NCBI RefSeq assembly: GCF_014203275.1
Contig: NZ_JACHIP010000001.1
Coordinates: 1,224,512-1,288,511 of the forward strand
Direction of reading: 5' to 3'
Source of the DNA: Granulicella aggregans
GTDB taxonomy: Bacteria; Acidobacteriota; Terriglobia; Terriglobales; Acidobacteriaceae
DNA: 64,000 nt
Position numbers and translations under genes: made by a program. This document shows positions 1 to 11,531 of the stretch, in pieces. How positions within the stretch are numbered: position 1 is the stretch's first letter; each line of letters opens with the position of its first letter. A model generated the notes under the pieces. The model did not search any database. It saw only the letters and a list, made by a program, of their open reading frames with translations, and had not been told where the DNA came from.

Positions 1-3363
<3,363 letters not shown>

Positions 3364-3442
3364 GCTCTCTCCTGAGACTTGACTTCGAGGCCTCCCGAAG
3401 ACCTCAACAGGCATCCATCTGCCTGCCGGGTTCGAGAGGTGA

Positions 3443-3462
3443 AGAGCAGCGCCTGCTGCTCT
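3443..3462 (-). other. Stem-loop in the rpoB leader
   Basis: A perfect 7-bp inverted repeat (AGAGCAG / CTGCTCT) with a 6-base loop lies 80 bases upstream of the rpoB start. It has no U-tract, so it is more likely an RNA processing or leader structure than a terminator. Confidence 0.3.
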
Positions 3463-4009
3463 CCGGGTTCACTTCTGGTGTGCTTCAAGACCGGGTCCGA
3501 CTGCCCTCGCTGCAGCCTCGCCCGCGCACAAAAATTTTTCTTCCGGCTGAAACTAGCCCGGGACTCTCTACTTCTCGTACCGCAGCCCGATGCACTCTGG
3601 GCTTGAACTTTTTACTTCCGATTCACCGTTCCGGCTGCTATAAATCCGTAAGAAACGACCGTTGCAGCCGATAAAGCTCCAGAGAAGTGGTTGAGACGGC
3701 AAAAGCGCCCACACGGACACGAACGTCCACGGAGCGCATAGACCGACTTTTGCACTTACTCTTGATTGCTGATAATTCGTTTCACCCTTGCTCGCTAACC
3801 GAGCTAGAGGCTTGCCTGTATCACAGTGTGCGTCCGCCGCAGAGGCACATCGTGGCCGGCCTCATAACCTGGCTTTCCAGGATAGACCGGATGAATCAGA
3901 GCTGACTTCGGGGTTTGAAGCAAAGATCAAGCAGAAACAGTGTTGAATCGAGCTATCCAATGTTGGGGAAGACTCTACCCGGCACATAAAACAGGTGCGC
4001 CCGGACAGA

Positions 4010-4039
4010 GGCGATATCTCCATTGGAGATAATAGCGCC
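4010..4039 (-). other. Stem-loop just downstream of rplL
   Basis: Inner arms TATCTCC and GGAGATA flank a 3-base loop, and outer GGCG/CGCC pairs extend the stem across an internal bulge. It begins 33 bases after the rplL stop codon. There is no strong U-run, which suggests a partial attenuator or RNase processing site between rplL and rpoB. This position in ribosomal protein-rpoBC operons often carries such an element. Confidence 0.4.
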
Positions 4040-4071
4040 TTCTGGCCGGGACTGCAAGCTGAGGAAATCTG

Positions 4072-4443
4072 TTACTTGATTTCGACGGTAGCGATGCCAT
4101 CGAACTTCTTCGCGAGGGCGGCCGCATCGTCCTTGGAGATGTTCTCCTTCAACGGCTTAGGAGCTCCGTCGACGAGATCCTTGGCTTCCTTCAAGCCGAG
4201 ACCCGTAACTTCACGGACGGTCTTGATGGTGCTGATCTTGTTCGCGCCGGCATCCTTGAGGATGACGGTGAACTCGGTCTTCTCTTCAACGACTGCCGCT
4301 GCTGCGCCGCCGCCTGCTGCCGGGGCTGCAACCGCTGCTGCTGCCGATACGCCAAGACGCTCTTCGAGCTTCTTCACAAGTGCCGAAGCCTCGAGCAGGC
4401 TAAGGCTAACGATCTGATCTTCCAATTGCTGAATGTCTGCCAT
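4072..4443 (-). CDS. rplL: 50S ribosomal protein L7/L12
   Basis: This is the ribosomal stalk protein that recruits translational GTPases. At 123 residues it has the normal length. An N-terminal dimerisation helix ([32 protein letters not shown]) is followed by an Ala/Gly/Val-rich hinge (about residues 33-52). The globular C-terminal domain contains the conserved [32 protein letters not shown] region. The ATG at 4441-4443 has a GGAGAG ribosome binding site 5 bases upstream. It lies 138 bases after rplJ and before rpoB in the classic L10-L12-beta order. Confidence 0.99.
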   Translation of the reverse strand: MADIQQLEDQIVSLSLLEASALVKKLEERLGVSAAAAVAAPAAGGGAAAAVVEEKTEFTVILKDAGANKISTIKTVREVTGLGLKEAKDLVDGAPKPLKENISKDDAAALAKKFDGIATVEIK

Positions 4444-4581
4444 GTTATCTCTCCAATTTCAATCTGAACTCGTATTGCTAACTACGTTCCGGGGCGGATC
4501 TTCTACCTCGGCTGCCCACATCCATCCAGGTTTCCGTTGCGCCCAGACAAGCGCACCCAAAAGGATGAGACAAAACTTGTT

Positions 4582-5391
4582 TTAGCCTTCGACCGGGTCG
4601 GTCGTCGCGGCTTCACCAGCCTGCGATGCCGTTCCGTTTTCGGGCTGCTCGGCTGCTTCCGACTCAACCACATGCGTCTCAGCCACGAGAGCTGCATCTT
4701 CTACGGGCGCTTCGACTGCAACAGCAGCTTCCACGACAGGAGCAGCCTCTTCAGCTACCGGAGCAGCTTCCGCAACGGGAGCAGCTTCCGCAACGGGAGC
4801 AGCTTCCGCAACGGGAGCAGCTTCCGCAACGGGAGCAGCTTCCGCAACGGGAGCAGCAGCCGGACCGGCAAACTTGCCCTTCTCGACGCCCTGGTTGATG
4901 ACCACCGCGAGATCGCGGCCAGTGGCGTTGATGACGGTTGCGAGACGCTGCGCGGGCGACTGGATGAGGAAGAGGAGCTTCGAGAAGAGCTCTTCCTTAC
5001 CCGGCAGGCTTGCGAGGTCCTTGATCTCTTCGATCGTGATGACTTTGCCGTCAACGATGCCGAGCTTGAAGGTGAACTCCGAGTTGTCCTTGACCCAGGT
5101 CGAAAGCGCCTTGGCCAGAGCAACCGGATCGCCCGAAGTGTAGGCAACCGACGAAACACCCTTGAGGCCCTGCAGAGCGGCTTCGATCTTGGTGCCGGCG
5201 CTGGCGCGTGCGGCCAGCTTGTTCTTGACGACGTGGTAGGAACCGCCAGCGGCGCGAACCGTCTTGCGGAGGTCGTAGTCCTTGTCAGCGGTCAACGCCT
5301 TGAAGGTGCCAATAATTGCGGATGTCGACCCGGCGAGTTCTTCCGCCAGCTTCCCGACCTTGTCCGTCTTTTGTGTCCTGGTCAATGCCAT
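4582..5391 (-). CDS. rplJ: 50S ribosomal protein L10 with long repetitive C-terminal tail
   Basis: L10 anchors the L7/L12 dimers on the 50S stalk. The first ~170 residues (MALTRTQKTDKVGKLAEELAGSTSAIIGTF... through the helix AQRLATVINATGRDLAVVINQGVEKG) are a normal L10. About 90 extra residues follow, low in complexity and rich in Ala, Pro, Val and Glu. They include perfect copies of the hexapeptide PVAEAA (about residues 181-211) and then degenerate copies. L10 is normally about 165-175 residues, so the 269-residue length is due to this tail. The start ATG has an AGG-type ribosome binding site. The 18-bp DNA repeat is annotated separately. The gene order rplA-rplJ-rplL-rpoB is conventional. 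Confidence 0.97.
   Translation of the reverse strand: MALTRTQKTDKVGKLAEELAGSTSAIIGTFKALTADKDYDLRKTVRAAGGSYHVVKNKLAARASAGTKIEAALQGLKGVSSVAYTSGDPVALAKALSTWVKDNSEFTFKLGIVDGKVITIEEIKDLASLPGKEELFSKLLFLIQSPAQRLATVINATGRDLAVVINQGVEKGKFAGPAAAPVAEAAPVAEAAPVAEAAPVAEAAPVAEAAPVAEEAAPVVEAAVAVEAPVEDAALVAETHVVESEAAEQPENGTASQAGEAATTDPVEG
4761..4850 (-). repeat. Five perfect 18-bp tandem repeats inside rplJ
   Basis: Five head-to-tail identical copies of GAGCAGCTTCCGCAACGG (plus-strand reading) occupy 4761-4850, with degraded copies on either side. On the coding strand each unit encodes the hexapeptide PVAEAA in the L10 tail. Identity at synonymous positions points to recent slippage or expansion rather than selection on protein alone. 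The repeat is in frame (18 is a multiple of 3), so copy-number change would keep the gene intact. Confidence 0.98.
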
Positions 5392-5412
5392 AAAAATTTC
5401 CTAGCCTTAGCT

Positions 5413-5435
5413 GCCAGCGTCTCGTTCCTGCTGGC
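5413..5435 (-). promoter_or_regulatory. Stem-loop in the rplJ leader
   Basis: GCCAGC/GCTGGC arms separated by 11 bases lie 22 bases upstream of the rplJ start, within the 92-base rplA-rplJ gap. In many bacteria L10(L12)4 binds its own leader here to repress translation. The position fits such an element, but the binding motif was not demonstrated. Confidence 0.3.
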
Positions 5436-5483
5436 TGAAGTTATGCGCCACTCTCGCGGCTTAAATCTTTGAAAATGAGCGAG

Positions 5484-6194
5484 TTAAGCGCGAGCGGCTG
5501 CGTCGGCAACGCCACTGTCGAGCGCAATCCCAGGGCCCATCGTCGAGCTGAGCGTAATGCCCTTGATGTACTTGCCCTTGGCCGCCGAAGGCTTCGCCTT
5601 CAAAACGCTCGAGATAATCGTGGTCGCGTTGTCGACCAGCTTCTGAGCGTCGAACGAGAGCTTACCCACCGGAACGTGAACCAGAGCGGTCTTGTCCGTG
5701 CGGAACTCGACCTTACCAGCCTTGATCTCTTTGATCGCGCTTGCGACATCGGTGGTCACGGTGCCGGTCTTCGGGTTCGGCATCAAGCCACGGGGCCCGA
5801 GGACTTTTCCGAGACGTCCAACCGAACGCATCATGTCGGGAGTCGCGATGAGGGCGTCGAATGCGGTCCAACCCTCTTTCTGGATCTTCTCGACCATCTC
5901 TTCGCCGCCGACAAAGTCAGCGCCAGCCGCTTCCGCGTCCTTGAGCTTGTCGCCCGAGGCGATTACCGCAACAATCTTGGTCTTTCCCAGTCCGTGGGGC
6001 AGAACGACCGTGCCACGAACCATCTGGTCTGCGTGGCGAGGATCTACGCCGAGGCGCAGCGTAATGTCGACGGTCTCGTCGAACTTCGCGTACTTGGCCT
6101 TCTGAAGGAGGGGAACTGCGTCTGCCAGGGTGTAGGGGCGGGGCTCAACAAGCGCGCGCGCCTTGGCCAAATTCTTGGAGATCTTCTGTGGCAT
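5484..6194 (-). CDS. rplA: 50S ribosomal protein L1
   Basis: L1 binds 23S rRNA at the E-site stalk and often represses its own mRNA. The 236-residue protein starts [31 protein letters not shown]. It contains the signature [25 protein letters not shown] and ends near [22 protein letters not shown] chose the ATG at 6192-6194, preceded by AAGGAT, rather than an in-frame ATG 141 bases upstream, because family homology begins there and the upstream stretch holds a strong promoter. rplK, the usual upstream partner, is absent; a Uma2-family gene occupies that place. rplJ follows after 92 bases. Confidence 0.98.
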   Translation of the reverse strand: MPQKISKNLAKARALVEPRPYTLADAVPLLQKAKYAKFDETVDITLRLGVDPRHADQMVRGTVVLPHGLGKTKIVAVIASGDKLKDAEAAGADFVGGEEMVEKIQKEGWTAFDALIATPDMMRSVGRLGKVLGPRGLMPNPKTGTVTTDVASAIKEIKAGKVEFRTDKTALVHVPVGKLSFDAQKLVDNATTIISSVLKAKPSAAKGKYIKGITLSSTMGPGIALDSGVADAAARA

Positions 6195-6253
6195 CTTTAT
6201 CCTTGTCTCCCACCCCTCGGACCTGTTGCCACCGGGCGTGGTGAATGACTGTC

Positions 6254-6270
6254 CTCCGCATGGAGCGGAG
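6254..6270 (-). promoter_or_regulatory. Hairpin in the rplA leader
   Basis: A perfect 6-bp stem (CTCCGC / GCGGAG) with a 5-base loop lies just downstream of the predicted rplA transcription start, in an ~80-base leader. A leader structure of this kind could be the L1 autoregulatory target, but I could not match the L1-binding motif with confidence. Confidence 0.3.
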
Positions 6271-6281
6271 ACACTCTTACG

Positions 6282-6310
6282 AGTATGCCGGGAATCCGGT
6301 TTTCCGTCAA
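6282..6310 (-). promoter_or_regulatory. Sigma-70-type promoter for rplA
   Basis: On the minus strand the sequence reads TTGACG, a 17-base spacer, then CATACT, close to the TTGACA/TATAAT consensus with ideal spacing. The predicted start is near 6275, giving an ~80-base leader to rplA. This would make rplA-rplJ-rplL(-rpoB) a transcription unit separate from rplK. Confidence 0.7.
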
Positions 6311-6360
6311 CAGTTGTTTCGTCGAGTTGATCCATCTGAGCCTGGCTGAGTCGGCTGCGC

Positions 6361-6960
6361 CTACTTCCAAATCCGGGCCATGATCAACTCAAAGCCTGCT
6401 ATCACTCCCGTTCCCTGAATTGAACTGGGATCGAAGAAGAAATCTGGGGATTCTTCTTCGGGCCTGTAAACAGATATTTCAGTCCGTTCTGGATCGATGA
6501 GCCACGCGACTTGAGCTCCGTTCGCGATCCACATCTCCATCTTCGCTCGGACAGCAAGAAGCTTGTCGCTCGGCGATCGGAGTTCGATCACGAAATCAGG
6601 GCAGATCGGCGCGAAGCTAGACTGCTGAGTGTCGGATAGCGCGTTCCACCGAGAGCGCAGTATCCACGCAGTATCCGGGCTGCGCATGGAGCCATCCGGC
6701 AGGGTAAAGCCACCACTCGAATCGAAAGCAACACCTCGACCGTCCTCCTCTGCCCACTCCGCAAGAAAACGGCTAATTTGAATATTGATCCGGCTTGTTC
6801 TGCTATTCGCAGGTGTCATCACGAGAATCTCTCCATTCACCTCCCGCTCGACTCGAAGAAAATTATTGGCAGCACAGAATCGAAGAAATTCCTCGTCAGT
6901 CATTGGCTGTTCCAGCCGGAGCCTCATAGGAAGCGCCACTTCTGCAAGGTCAAGATTCAT
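6361..6960 (-). CDS. Uma2-family (DUF820) putative restriction endonuclease-like protein
   Basis: The 199-residue protein has the features of the Uma2/DUF820 family, a PD-(D/E)XK nuclease-fold group of mostly unknown function that is abundant in cyanobacteria and acidobacteria. Visible motifs are [14 protein letters not shown] near the start, [12 protein letters not shown] (first conserved acidic residue), RSPDTAWI, the core [13 protein letters not shown] carrying the catalytic-type D-x-E, and a C-terminal [17 protein letters not shown]. It is a lone gene without a recognisable partner. It is transcribed toward rplA but separated from it by the rplA promoter. No clear ribosome binding site precedes the ATG. 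Activity and targets are unknown. Confidence 0.85.
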   Translation of the reverse strand: MNLDLAEVALPMRLRLEQPMTDEEFLRFCAANNFLRVEREVNGEILVMTPANSRTSRINIQISRFLAEWAEEDGRGVAFDSSGGFTLPDGSMRSPDTAWILRSRWNALSDTQQSSFAPICPDFVIELRSPSDKLLAVRAKMEMWIANGAQVAWLIDPERTEISVYRPEEESPDFFFDPSSIQGTGVIAGFELIMARIWK

Positions 6961-7073
6961 GGCTACATTCTAACCGGCCATGTCTTCATGACTTCGCGAA
7001 CAGGTGAACTTCCTACGTTACCCTTCCCTGCGGGGATTGCGTGTCAGAATGGACGCTGAAGGAACTCCACCTC

Positions 7074-9593
7074 ATGCCAACGCCACAACACCCTGTTGCT
7101 CCTGCCCGTCAGCCCGAAGACGTAGCGCACGGTGCCCGCATCAAGGTGGTCGGTGTCGGCGGCGGCGGCAGCAACGCCATCGATCGCATGATCGACTTCG
7201 GCCTGGAAGGCGTCGAGTTCATCGCCCTCAACACCGACGTCCAGGCGCTCGAGGTGTCGAAAGCCCCAGTCCGGGGACAACTCGGTTCCCTTCTGACCCA
7301 TGGCCTGAGCGCCGGGTCCGACCCCAATGTCGGCCGCCGCGCCGCGATCCAGGACGTCAACGAGATCGCCGAAGTCCTCGAAGGCGCAGACATGGTCTTC
7401 ATCACCGCGGGCCTCGGCGGAGGCACAGGGACGGGCGCGGCCCCTGTAATCGCAGCCATCGCAAGCGAGATGGGAGCCTTGACCGTCGCCATCGTCACCC
7501 GCCCCTTCAACTTCGAGGGCAAGCGTCGAATGGCCATCGCGGATTGGGGTATCGATCACCTGCTCCGCTACGTCGACACCCTCATCGTCATCCCCAACGA
7601 AAAGCTCCTCTCCGTCGCGAAAGACGCGCCCTTCTTTGAGTCGTTTAAGATCGCCGACGACTTTCTTCGCCAGGCCGTCCAGAGCATCACCGACATCATC
7701 ACCACCGAAGGCGTCATCAACCGCGACTTCGCGGACGTGAAGACGACCATGGCCGGCATGGGCTACGCCGTCATGGGAACGGCGTCGAGGTCAGGCCCCA
7801 CCCGCGCGGTAGATGCGGTCATGGACGCAATGGCCTCGCCGCTGCTTGAAGAAGGCGCGATCGATGGCGCGCGCGGAATCCTCATCAACATTACGGGCTC
7901 AAGTACGCTACGCCTAAGCGAAGTAAACGCCGCGTCCAGGGTCATCCAAAGCGTCGCTCATGAGGATGCAACCATCATCTTCGGCGCGGTCCTCGATGAG
8001 CGTCTTGGAGATGAGGTCAAGGCCACCGTCATCGCAACCGGCTTCCGCAACGACGGAAGAGATCGCTCCGAGCGCCGCGCAAGATTGCTGCGCGCCGATG
8101 GGCCGGAAGCTGCAGAACCAGAGCCCGCTGCACCGGAACTTTTAATACTGGAGCCTGCTGCACCTGGGCCTCTAGAGCTGGAACCTGCTATACCTGAGTC
8201 TTTAGAGCCGGAACCTGCTGCACCCAAGCCTGCGGAGCCAGAAGCTGCGGTCAAGATTCCATCCATTGAACCGCAGATCGACGAGACTCCTCTAGCCGAA
8301 AGCCCTCTACCGTATCAGCATGAAGCGATCGATGTGCCATCAGCCGAGATTGCGACAACCGATGTTGAAGCAGTCGATATTGAAGCGCCGCAAGCTGAAG
8401 AGATCGAGACCGCAGGGGTCGACGTTGAACTCCTCGAAGAAGAGCAGATTACAGCCTCCGAGGCCACCTTTGAAGAGCCTGGAGTGGAAGCTCTTGAAGT
8501 CGAGCAGCCGGAAGCGGTCTCGGAGCAAATCGAAGAGACGGCGCAGCACGCCGACCAGCATCTAGCGATTGAAGCAGAAGTAGAGGTCTATGACGGCGAA
8601 GAGGTGTTGGTTGAAGACCCGCCGCAACATCATTCCCTTGAGGTTGAAGATCTCGAGCCAGCCAGCTTTGATTCGAGTGAACCGTTAGCGGCGAATGAGG
8701 AGCCGGATCCCCGGCTACGGGACGAAGAAGAGGACTGGATAGAGGCGATCCGCGAGATTGCACGCCTGGCCGAGCCCGCTTTCGAGGTAGAAGATCAGGA
8801 GACGCCCAATCCCGATGTCGAGGAGCATCGCATCGTCGCGCATAAAGCCGCGAATACCCTTGCGCCTCCCGAAGACCGCACGCTCGTCGCCCCGGTCAAC
8901 GTTTCCGCATCGGCGCACCTGTCAACCACGCGACGGGCAGCCATGGCGGCCTATGCTGCCGTCTCGTTTCCAGAGGCGGAACCAGAGACCGAATCAGAAA
9001 CGGCCACAGGACAAAGCCAGCCCAAGCCAGTCAACGCATTTGCCCAGGTCCTCGAGGCGCGACGCCGCTTTGTCGAAAATATGGCTAAGAATCCGGCGGT
9101 GGCGGAGTCAAGCAACCCCGCACTCGTTGCGCCTCTGGAGACCCATGAACTGGCTCCCTACCCCGAAACTCACATGCAAGAAGAGAGCCGCCGCTACGAC
9201 GAAGCTGAGGTCGAAACTGAACCTGTACAGCGACGTCAGGCTCGTCTTTCTCGCCCCGTTACGATAGAGGCAGAACCTGCACGGGCACTCGCTGAGAAGG
9301 GCACGGACTCTCGCGATGGGCTTGGTCGTCGACCCGATATGGCGTTGTTCAACGGCACCGTTGGGGCATCGGGAACTGACAATCCAGGCGTGAAGGATGA
9401 TCTGCCAAAGTCGCTTCCGGATCCCAATCGGAGACTGCAGCGCGAAGGCACCGAAGAGCGAAACGGAGAGTTGTTTGAGAGTAGATGGAACTCGCAGATT
9501 CCCGTCCCATCGTTTGGGTTCTCAGAGCGAAAGAGCCATACCGAAGAGGTCGACGATCTGGACACTCCCTCGTTTCTACGTCGAGGCAAGTGA
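7074..9593 (+). CDS. ftsZ: Cell division protein FtsZ with very long C-terminal linker
   Basis: This tubulin-like GTPase forms the division ring. Residues ~20-335 are a complete FtsZ core: GGGGSNA (29-35), the tubulin signature GGGTGTG (115-121), and the T7-loop segment NRDFADVKTTM with both catalytic aspartates. About 490 residues of acidic, Pro/Glu/Ala-rich linker follow, starting with degenerate decapeptides of the type LEPAAPGPLE (about residues 345-390). The extreme end, DDLDTPSFLRRGK, is a canonical conserved C-terminal peptide with a basic tip, the FtsA/ZipA/SepF-binding site, so the gene is complete and not a fusion. At 839 residues it is about twice the usual length. The ATG at 7074 has AAGGA upstream; an in-frame GTG at 7041 lacks one. 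Confidence 0.97.
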   Translation: MPTPQHPVAPARQPEDVAHGARIKVVGVGGGGSNAIDRMIDFGLEGVEFIALNTDVQALEVSKAPVRGQLGSLLTHGLSAGSDPNVGRRAAIQDVNEIAEVLEGADMVFITAGLGGGTGTGAAPVIAAIASEMGALTVAIVTRPFNFEGKRRMAIADWGIDHLLRYVDTLIVIPNEKLLSVAKDAPFFESFKIADDFLRQAVQSITDIITTEGVINRDFADVKTTMAGMGYAVMGTASRSGPTRAVDAVMDAMASPLLEEGAIDGARGILINITGSSTLRLSEVNAASRVIQSVAHEDATIIFGAVLDERLGDEVKATVIATGFRNDGRDRSERRARLLRADGPEAAEPEPAAPELLILEPAAPGPLELEPAIPESLEPEPAAPKPAEPEAAVKIPSIEPQIDETPLAESPLPYQHEAIDVPSAEIATTDVEAVDIEAPQAEEIETAGVDVELLEEEQITASEATFEEPGVEALEVEQPEAVSEQIEETAQHADQHLAIEAEVEVYDGEEVLVEDPPQHHSLEVEDLEPASFDSSEPLAANEEPDPRLRDEEEDWIEAIREIARLAEPAFEVEDQETPNPDVEEHRIVAHKAANTLAPPEDRTLVAPVNVSASAHLSTTRRAAMAAYAAVSFPEAEPETESETATGQSQPKPVNAFAQVLEARRRFVENMAKNPAVAESSNPALVAPLETHELAPYPETHMQEESRRYDEAEVETEPVQRRQARLSRPVTIEAEPARALAEKGTDSRDGLGRRPDMALFNGTVGASGTDNPGVKDDLPKSLPDPNRRLQREGTEERNGELFESRWNSQIPVPSFGFSERKSHTEEVDDLDTPSFLRRGK

Positions 9594-9599
9594 CGGACG

Positions 9600-10364
9600 C
9601 TATGGGTGCGGGACAACCTTCACCTTAGGTTCGACGATCACCAGATCAACTCTCCGGTTCTGGCCGCGGCCTTCGGCAGTTGCATTGTCCGCAACCGGGC
9701 GGTACGGCCCGTAACCGGCAACAGAGATCTTATCCGGCGGGAATCCAGCATCATCCACCAGCAATGTAAGTACGCTCGTTGCACGCGCTGAAGAGAGCTG
9801 CCAGTTGGACTGGAAGAGCGGAGTATGAATCGGCTGGTTGTCGGAGTGTCCTTCAACGCGCAACTCAAGATGGTGGTCCATCAACACATGGGCCGTCTTG
9901 CGCAGTTGCTCAGCCGCTCCCGGCAGCAGCGTCGCATCACCCGACTTGAAGAAGCCGAAGTCGCGCAGGCTAATGATCAGGCCTTCAGTCGTCTGCTGCA
10001 CCACGATCTCGTGCTTGTCGATGGCATCGCCCAGCACTCCCTCTAGCTGCGTCTTCAACTGCGTCGTGTCGACGGGCAAAGGGGCGGGCATCACGGGTGC
10101 CGGCGGAAGGGGGTTGGCCGCATCCGTCGGCCCGGTATCGGGCTTGGGATCATCGTGAGCGCTCAGCTTCTCAAAGCCGGCGTGGATCCCGGCGGACACT
10201 GTTTGAACGCTCTTGCTGCGGCCACGCGAGAACGCGAACAACACAATGAAGACGGCAAGCAGCAGCGTGACAAAGTCTGCATAGGAGAGCAGCCAGCGAT
10301 CATGCGACGGGGCCGCTTCTTCTTCACGCTTCGAAGATCGTCTCAATCCAGCAGCACGCCTCAT
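9600..10364 (-). CDS. motB: Flagellar motor stator protein MotB1 (MotB/MotD type)
   Basis: This is the peptidoglycan-anchored stator subunit. One N-terminal transmembrane helix carries the proton-conducting aspartate (D30 in LSYADFVTLLLAVFIVLFAF). A Pro-rich periplasmic linker follows, then an OmpA-like domain (LRVEGHSDNQPIHTPLFQSNWQLSSARATSVL...GQNRRVDLVIVEPK). The 254 residues are normal. The ATG overlaps the motA1 stop as TAATG, so translation is coupled. The gene converges on ftsZ with only 6 bases between stop codons and no terminator visible. It differs clearly from the second MotB at 48001-48945. Confidence 0.93.
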   Translation of the reverse strand: MRRAAGLRRSSKREEEAAPSHDRWLLSYADFVTLLLAVFIVLFAFSRGRSKSVQTVSAGIHAGFEKLSAHDDPKPDTGPTDAANPLPPAPVMPAPLPVDTTQLKTQLEGVLGDAIDKHEIVVQQTTEGLIISLRDFGFFKSGDATLLPGAAEQLRKTAHVLMDHHLELRVEGHSDNQPIHTPLFQSNWQLSSARATSVLTLLVDDAGFPPDKISVAGYGPYRPVADNATAEGRGQNRRVDLVIVEPKVKVVPHP

Positions 10365-11167
10365 TACGCGGCCAGCTCCGGCCTGGAGATCACTTCTACC
10401 TTGACCGCCTCTTCAGCGAGATAGCATTCTAGGCGCTCTCGTAAGGCGCGCGGGCCCATGCCATCCATAATTGCAAGCACTGCTTCAAGGACCATCTCGC
10501 GTGCAATCTGCCGCTCGCGAATGCGAATCCGGAGTTTGCCCGCCAAAGGTAGGAGCAGAATGTTGGCAAGACCAAGTCCATACAGCGTGGAGACGAAAGC
10601 TATTGCGATGCCTCTACCAATCTCCGTGACATTGTCCATGCGCTGCATCACTTGAATGAGCCCTAGCACGGCACCCATGATGCCAAGCGTTGGCGCAAAC
10701 CCGCCTGAGGCCTCAAGCAACTTCACCGCGCCAAGTTCGCGCTCGTCCAGCAGGTCGAGTTCAAGCTCCATATTCTCTCGCATCGTCTGGGGATGGGCAC
10801 CATCGACTGCAAAGGTGAGAGCCTTCCGCAGGAACTTATCTTCGATATCCGCCAACTGCGAGTCCAGCCGCAGAATCCCATGCCTGCGAGCCTGGGTGCA
10901 GTAGGAGACCATCTCTTCCAACGTATCGGTCGCCTTAGACGAACGCTCATAGAAGATAGTGGGCAGAACTTTAATCGTATCCATTACTGTCTTCATCGGG
11001 AACTGAATGAGAACGACGCCGAGCGTGCCCGCTAGAACAATGAGTGCCGCAGAGGGCTGAAGGATCTGCCGAACGCTTCCTCCATCAAGAACAAGACCGC
11101 CAACAATTCCTGCGACTGCAAGAAATGTGCCAAGCAGAGTGCTCTTATCAACGCGGCGCTTGTTCAT
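10364..11167 (-). CDS. motA: Flagellar motor stator protein MotA1
   Basis: MotA forms the ion channel and torque-generating ring around MotB. The 267-residue protein has four hydrophobic segments in MotA order. A cytoplasmic loop contains charged residues, and the SGGFAPTLGIMGAVLGLIQVMQRMD segment is diagnostic of MotA/TolQ/ExbB-type channels. It begins MNKRRVDKSTLLGTFLAVAGIVGGLVLDGG. The gene forms a two-gene unit with motB1 and has its own sigma-54-type promoter 29 bases upstream, whereas the second stator pair has a sigma-28-type promoter. Confidence 0.94.
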   Translation of the reverse strand: MNKRRVDKSTLLGTFLAVAGIVGGLVLDGGSVRQILQPSAALIVLAGTLGVVLIQFPMKTVMDTIKVLPTIFYERSSKATDTLEEMVSYCTQARRHGILRLDSQLADIEDKFLRKALTFAVDGAHPQTMRENMELELDLLDERELGAVKLLEASGGFAPTLGIMGAVLGLIQVMQRMDNVTEIGRGIAIAFVSTLYGLGLANILLLPLAGKLRIRIRERQIAREMVLEAVLAIMDGMGPRALRERLECYLAEEAVKVEVISRPELAA

Positions 11168-11173
11168 AGTTAT

Positions 11174-11194
11174 CTATCTATCAGAAATAGATAG
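11174..11194. promoter_or_regulatory. Palindrome at the motA1 transcription start
   Basis: CTATCTAT and ATAGATAG arms (8 bp, perfect) flank a 5-base spacer, overlapping the predicted start site of the motA1 sigma-54 promoter. It could be a repressor operator or simply an mRNA hairpin. Confidence 0.35.
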
Positions 11195-11213
11195 GTGCAC
11201 GTATCGTGCCAAA
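11194..11213 (-). promoter_or_regulatory. Sigma-54-type promoter for motA1-motB1
   Basis: The minus strand reads TTTGGCACG-ATAC-GTGCA at 11196-11213. The GG and GC dinucleotides have exact -24/-12 spacing and there is only one deviation (G for the first T of TTGC). The predicted start is near 11185, an 18-base leader from the motA1 ATG. Confidence 0.75.
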
Positions 11214-11402
11214 GATGTAGATGGAGCTATGAACAAACGGCAGGCTAAATGCTATGCACAGTGCAGGTCACCCAATGTTTTATCGCTCTTGGAATATCGG
11301 GCAAAGATGAGAGGTTTATGAGAGAAATTTGCTCTACACCCTTTCATCTCTATCTCAGCGACGCTCACTTAGGCCCCGGTAAAGAATTCTTGCGATCACC
11401 CC

Positions 11403-11430
11403 TGAACGGCTTTGACGGGGCGGTCGATAG
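11403..11430 (+). promoter_or_regulatory. Sigma-28 (FliA)-type promoter for fliC
   Basis: CTGAAC, 17 bases, then CGATAG; the same pattern and spacing occur before flgM, the HDOD gene, motA2 and the cheX-like gene. The predicted start is near 11437, leaving a ~95-base leader to the flagellin ATG. The rest of the 364-base motA1-fliC gap holds no gene; a TGCAC-A-GTGCA palindrome lies near 11255-11265. Confidence 0.7.
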
Positions 11431-11531
11431 AAGTCCTGCACCGAGATGGGCAGCCTGAAAGAGCAAAGCTCAAGAGGCGCAACAATTCAGAAGCAGAACT
11501 ACTACACCGCTAACCACAAAGGAGCAACACA

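Larger units (their letters stand above)
3364..4071. other. rplL-rpoB intergenic spacer, no gene recognised
   Basis: This 708-base spacer separates rplL from rpoB. No reading frame in it shows recognisable protein character; a 72-codon plus-strand frame at 3687-3905 has no convincing start or homology. It contains two stem-loops (3443-3462 and 4010-4039), annotated separately. By analogy with other bacteria it may hold a processing or attenuation site that sets the ratio of L7/L12 to beta subunit, but this is inference. No clear sigma-70 promoter for rpoB was seen. Confidence 0.6.

Noticed and set aside
3687..3905. 72-codon plus-strand frame in the rplL-rpoB gap
   Set aside because: No ribosome binding site, no recognisable domain, and it lies antisense in a conserved ribosomal operon.
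4743..4860. Short direct repeats as a CRISPR array
   Set aside because: The 18-bp units are contiguous without spacers and encode a repetitive L10 tail.
7004..7639. 211-codon Arg/Pro/His-rich frame over the ftsZ start
   Set aside because: It is a +1-type frame shadow of ftsZ. The ftsZ frame has all tubulin-family motifs.
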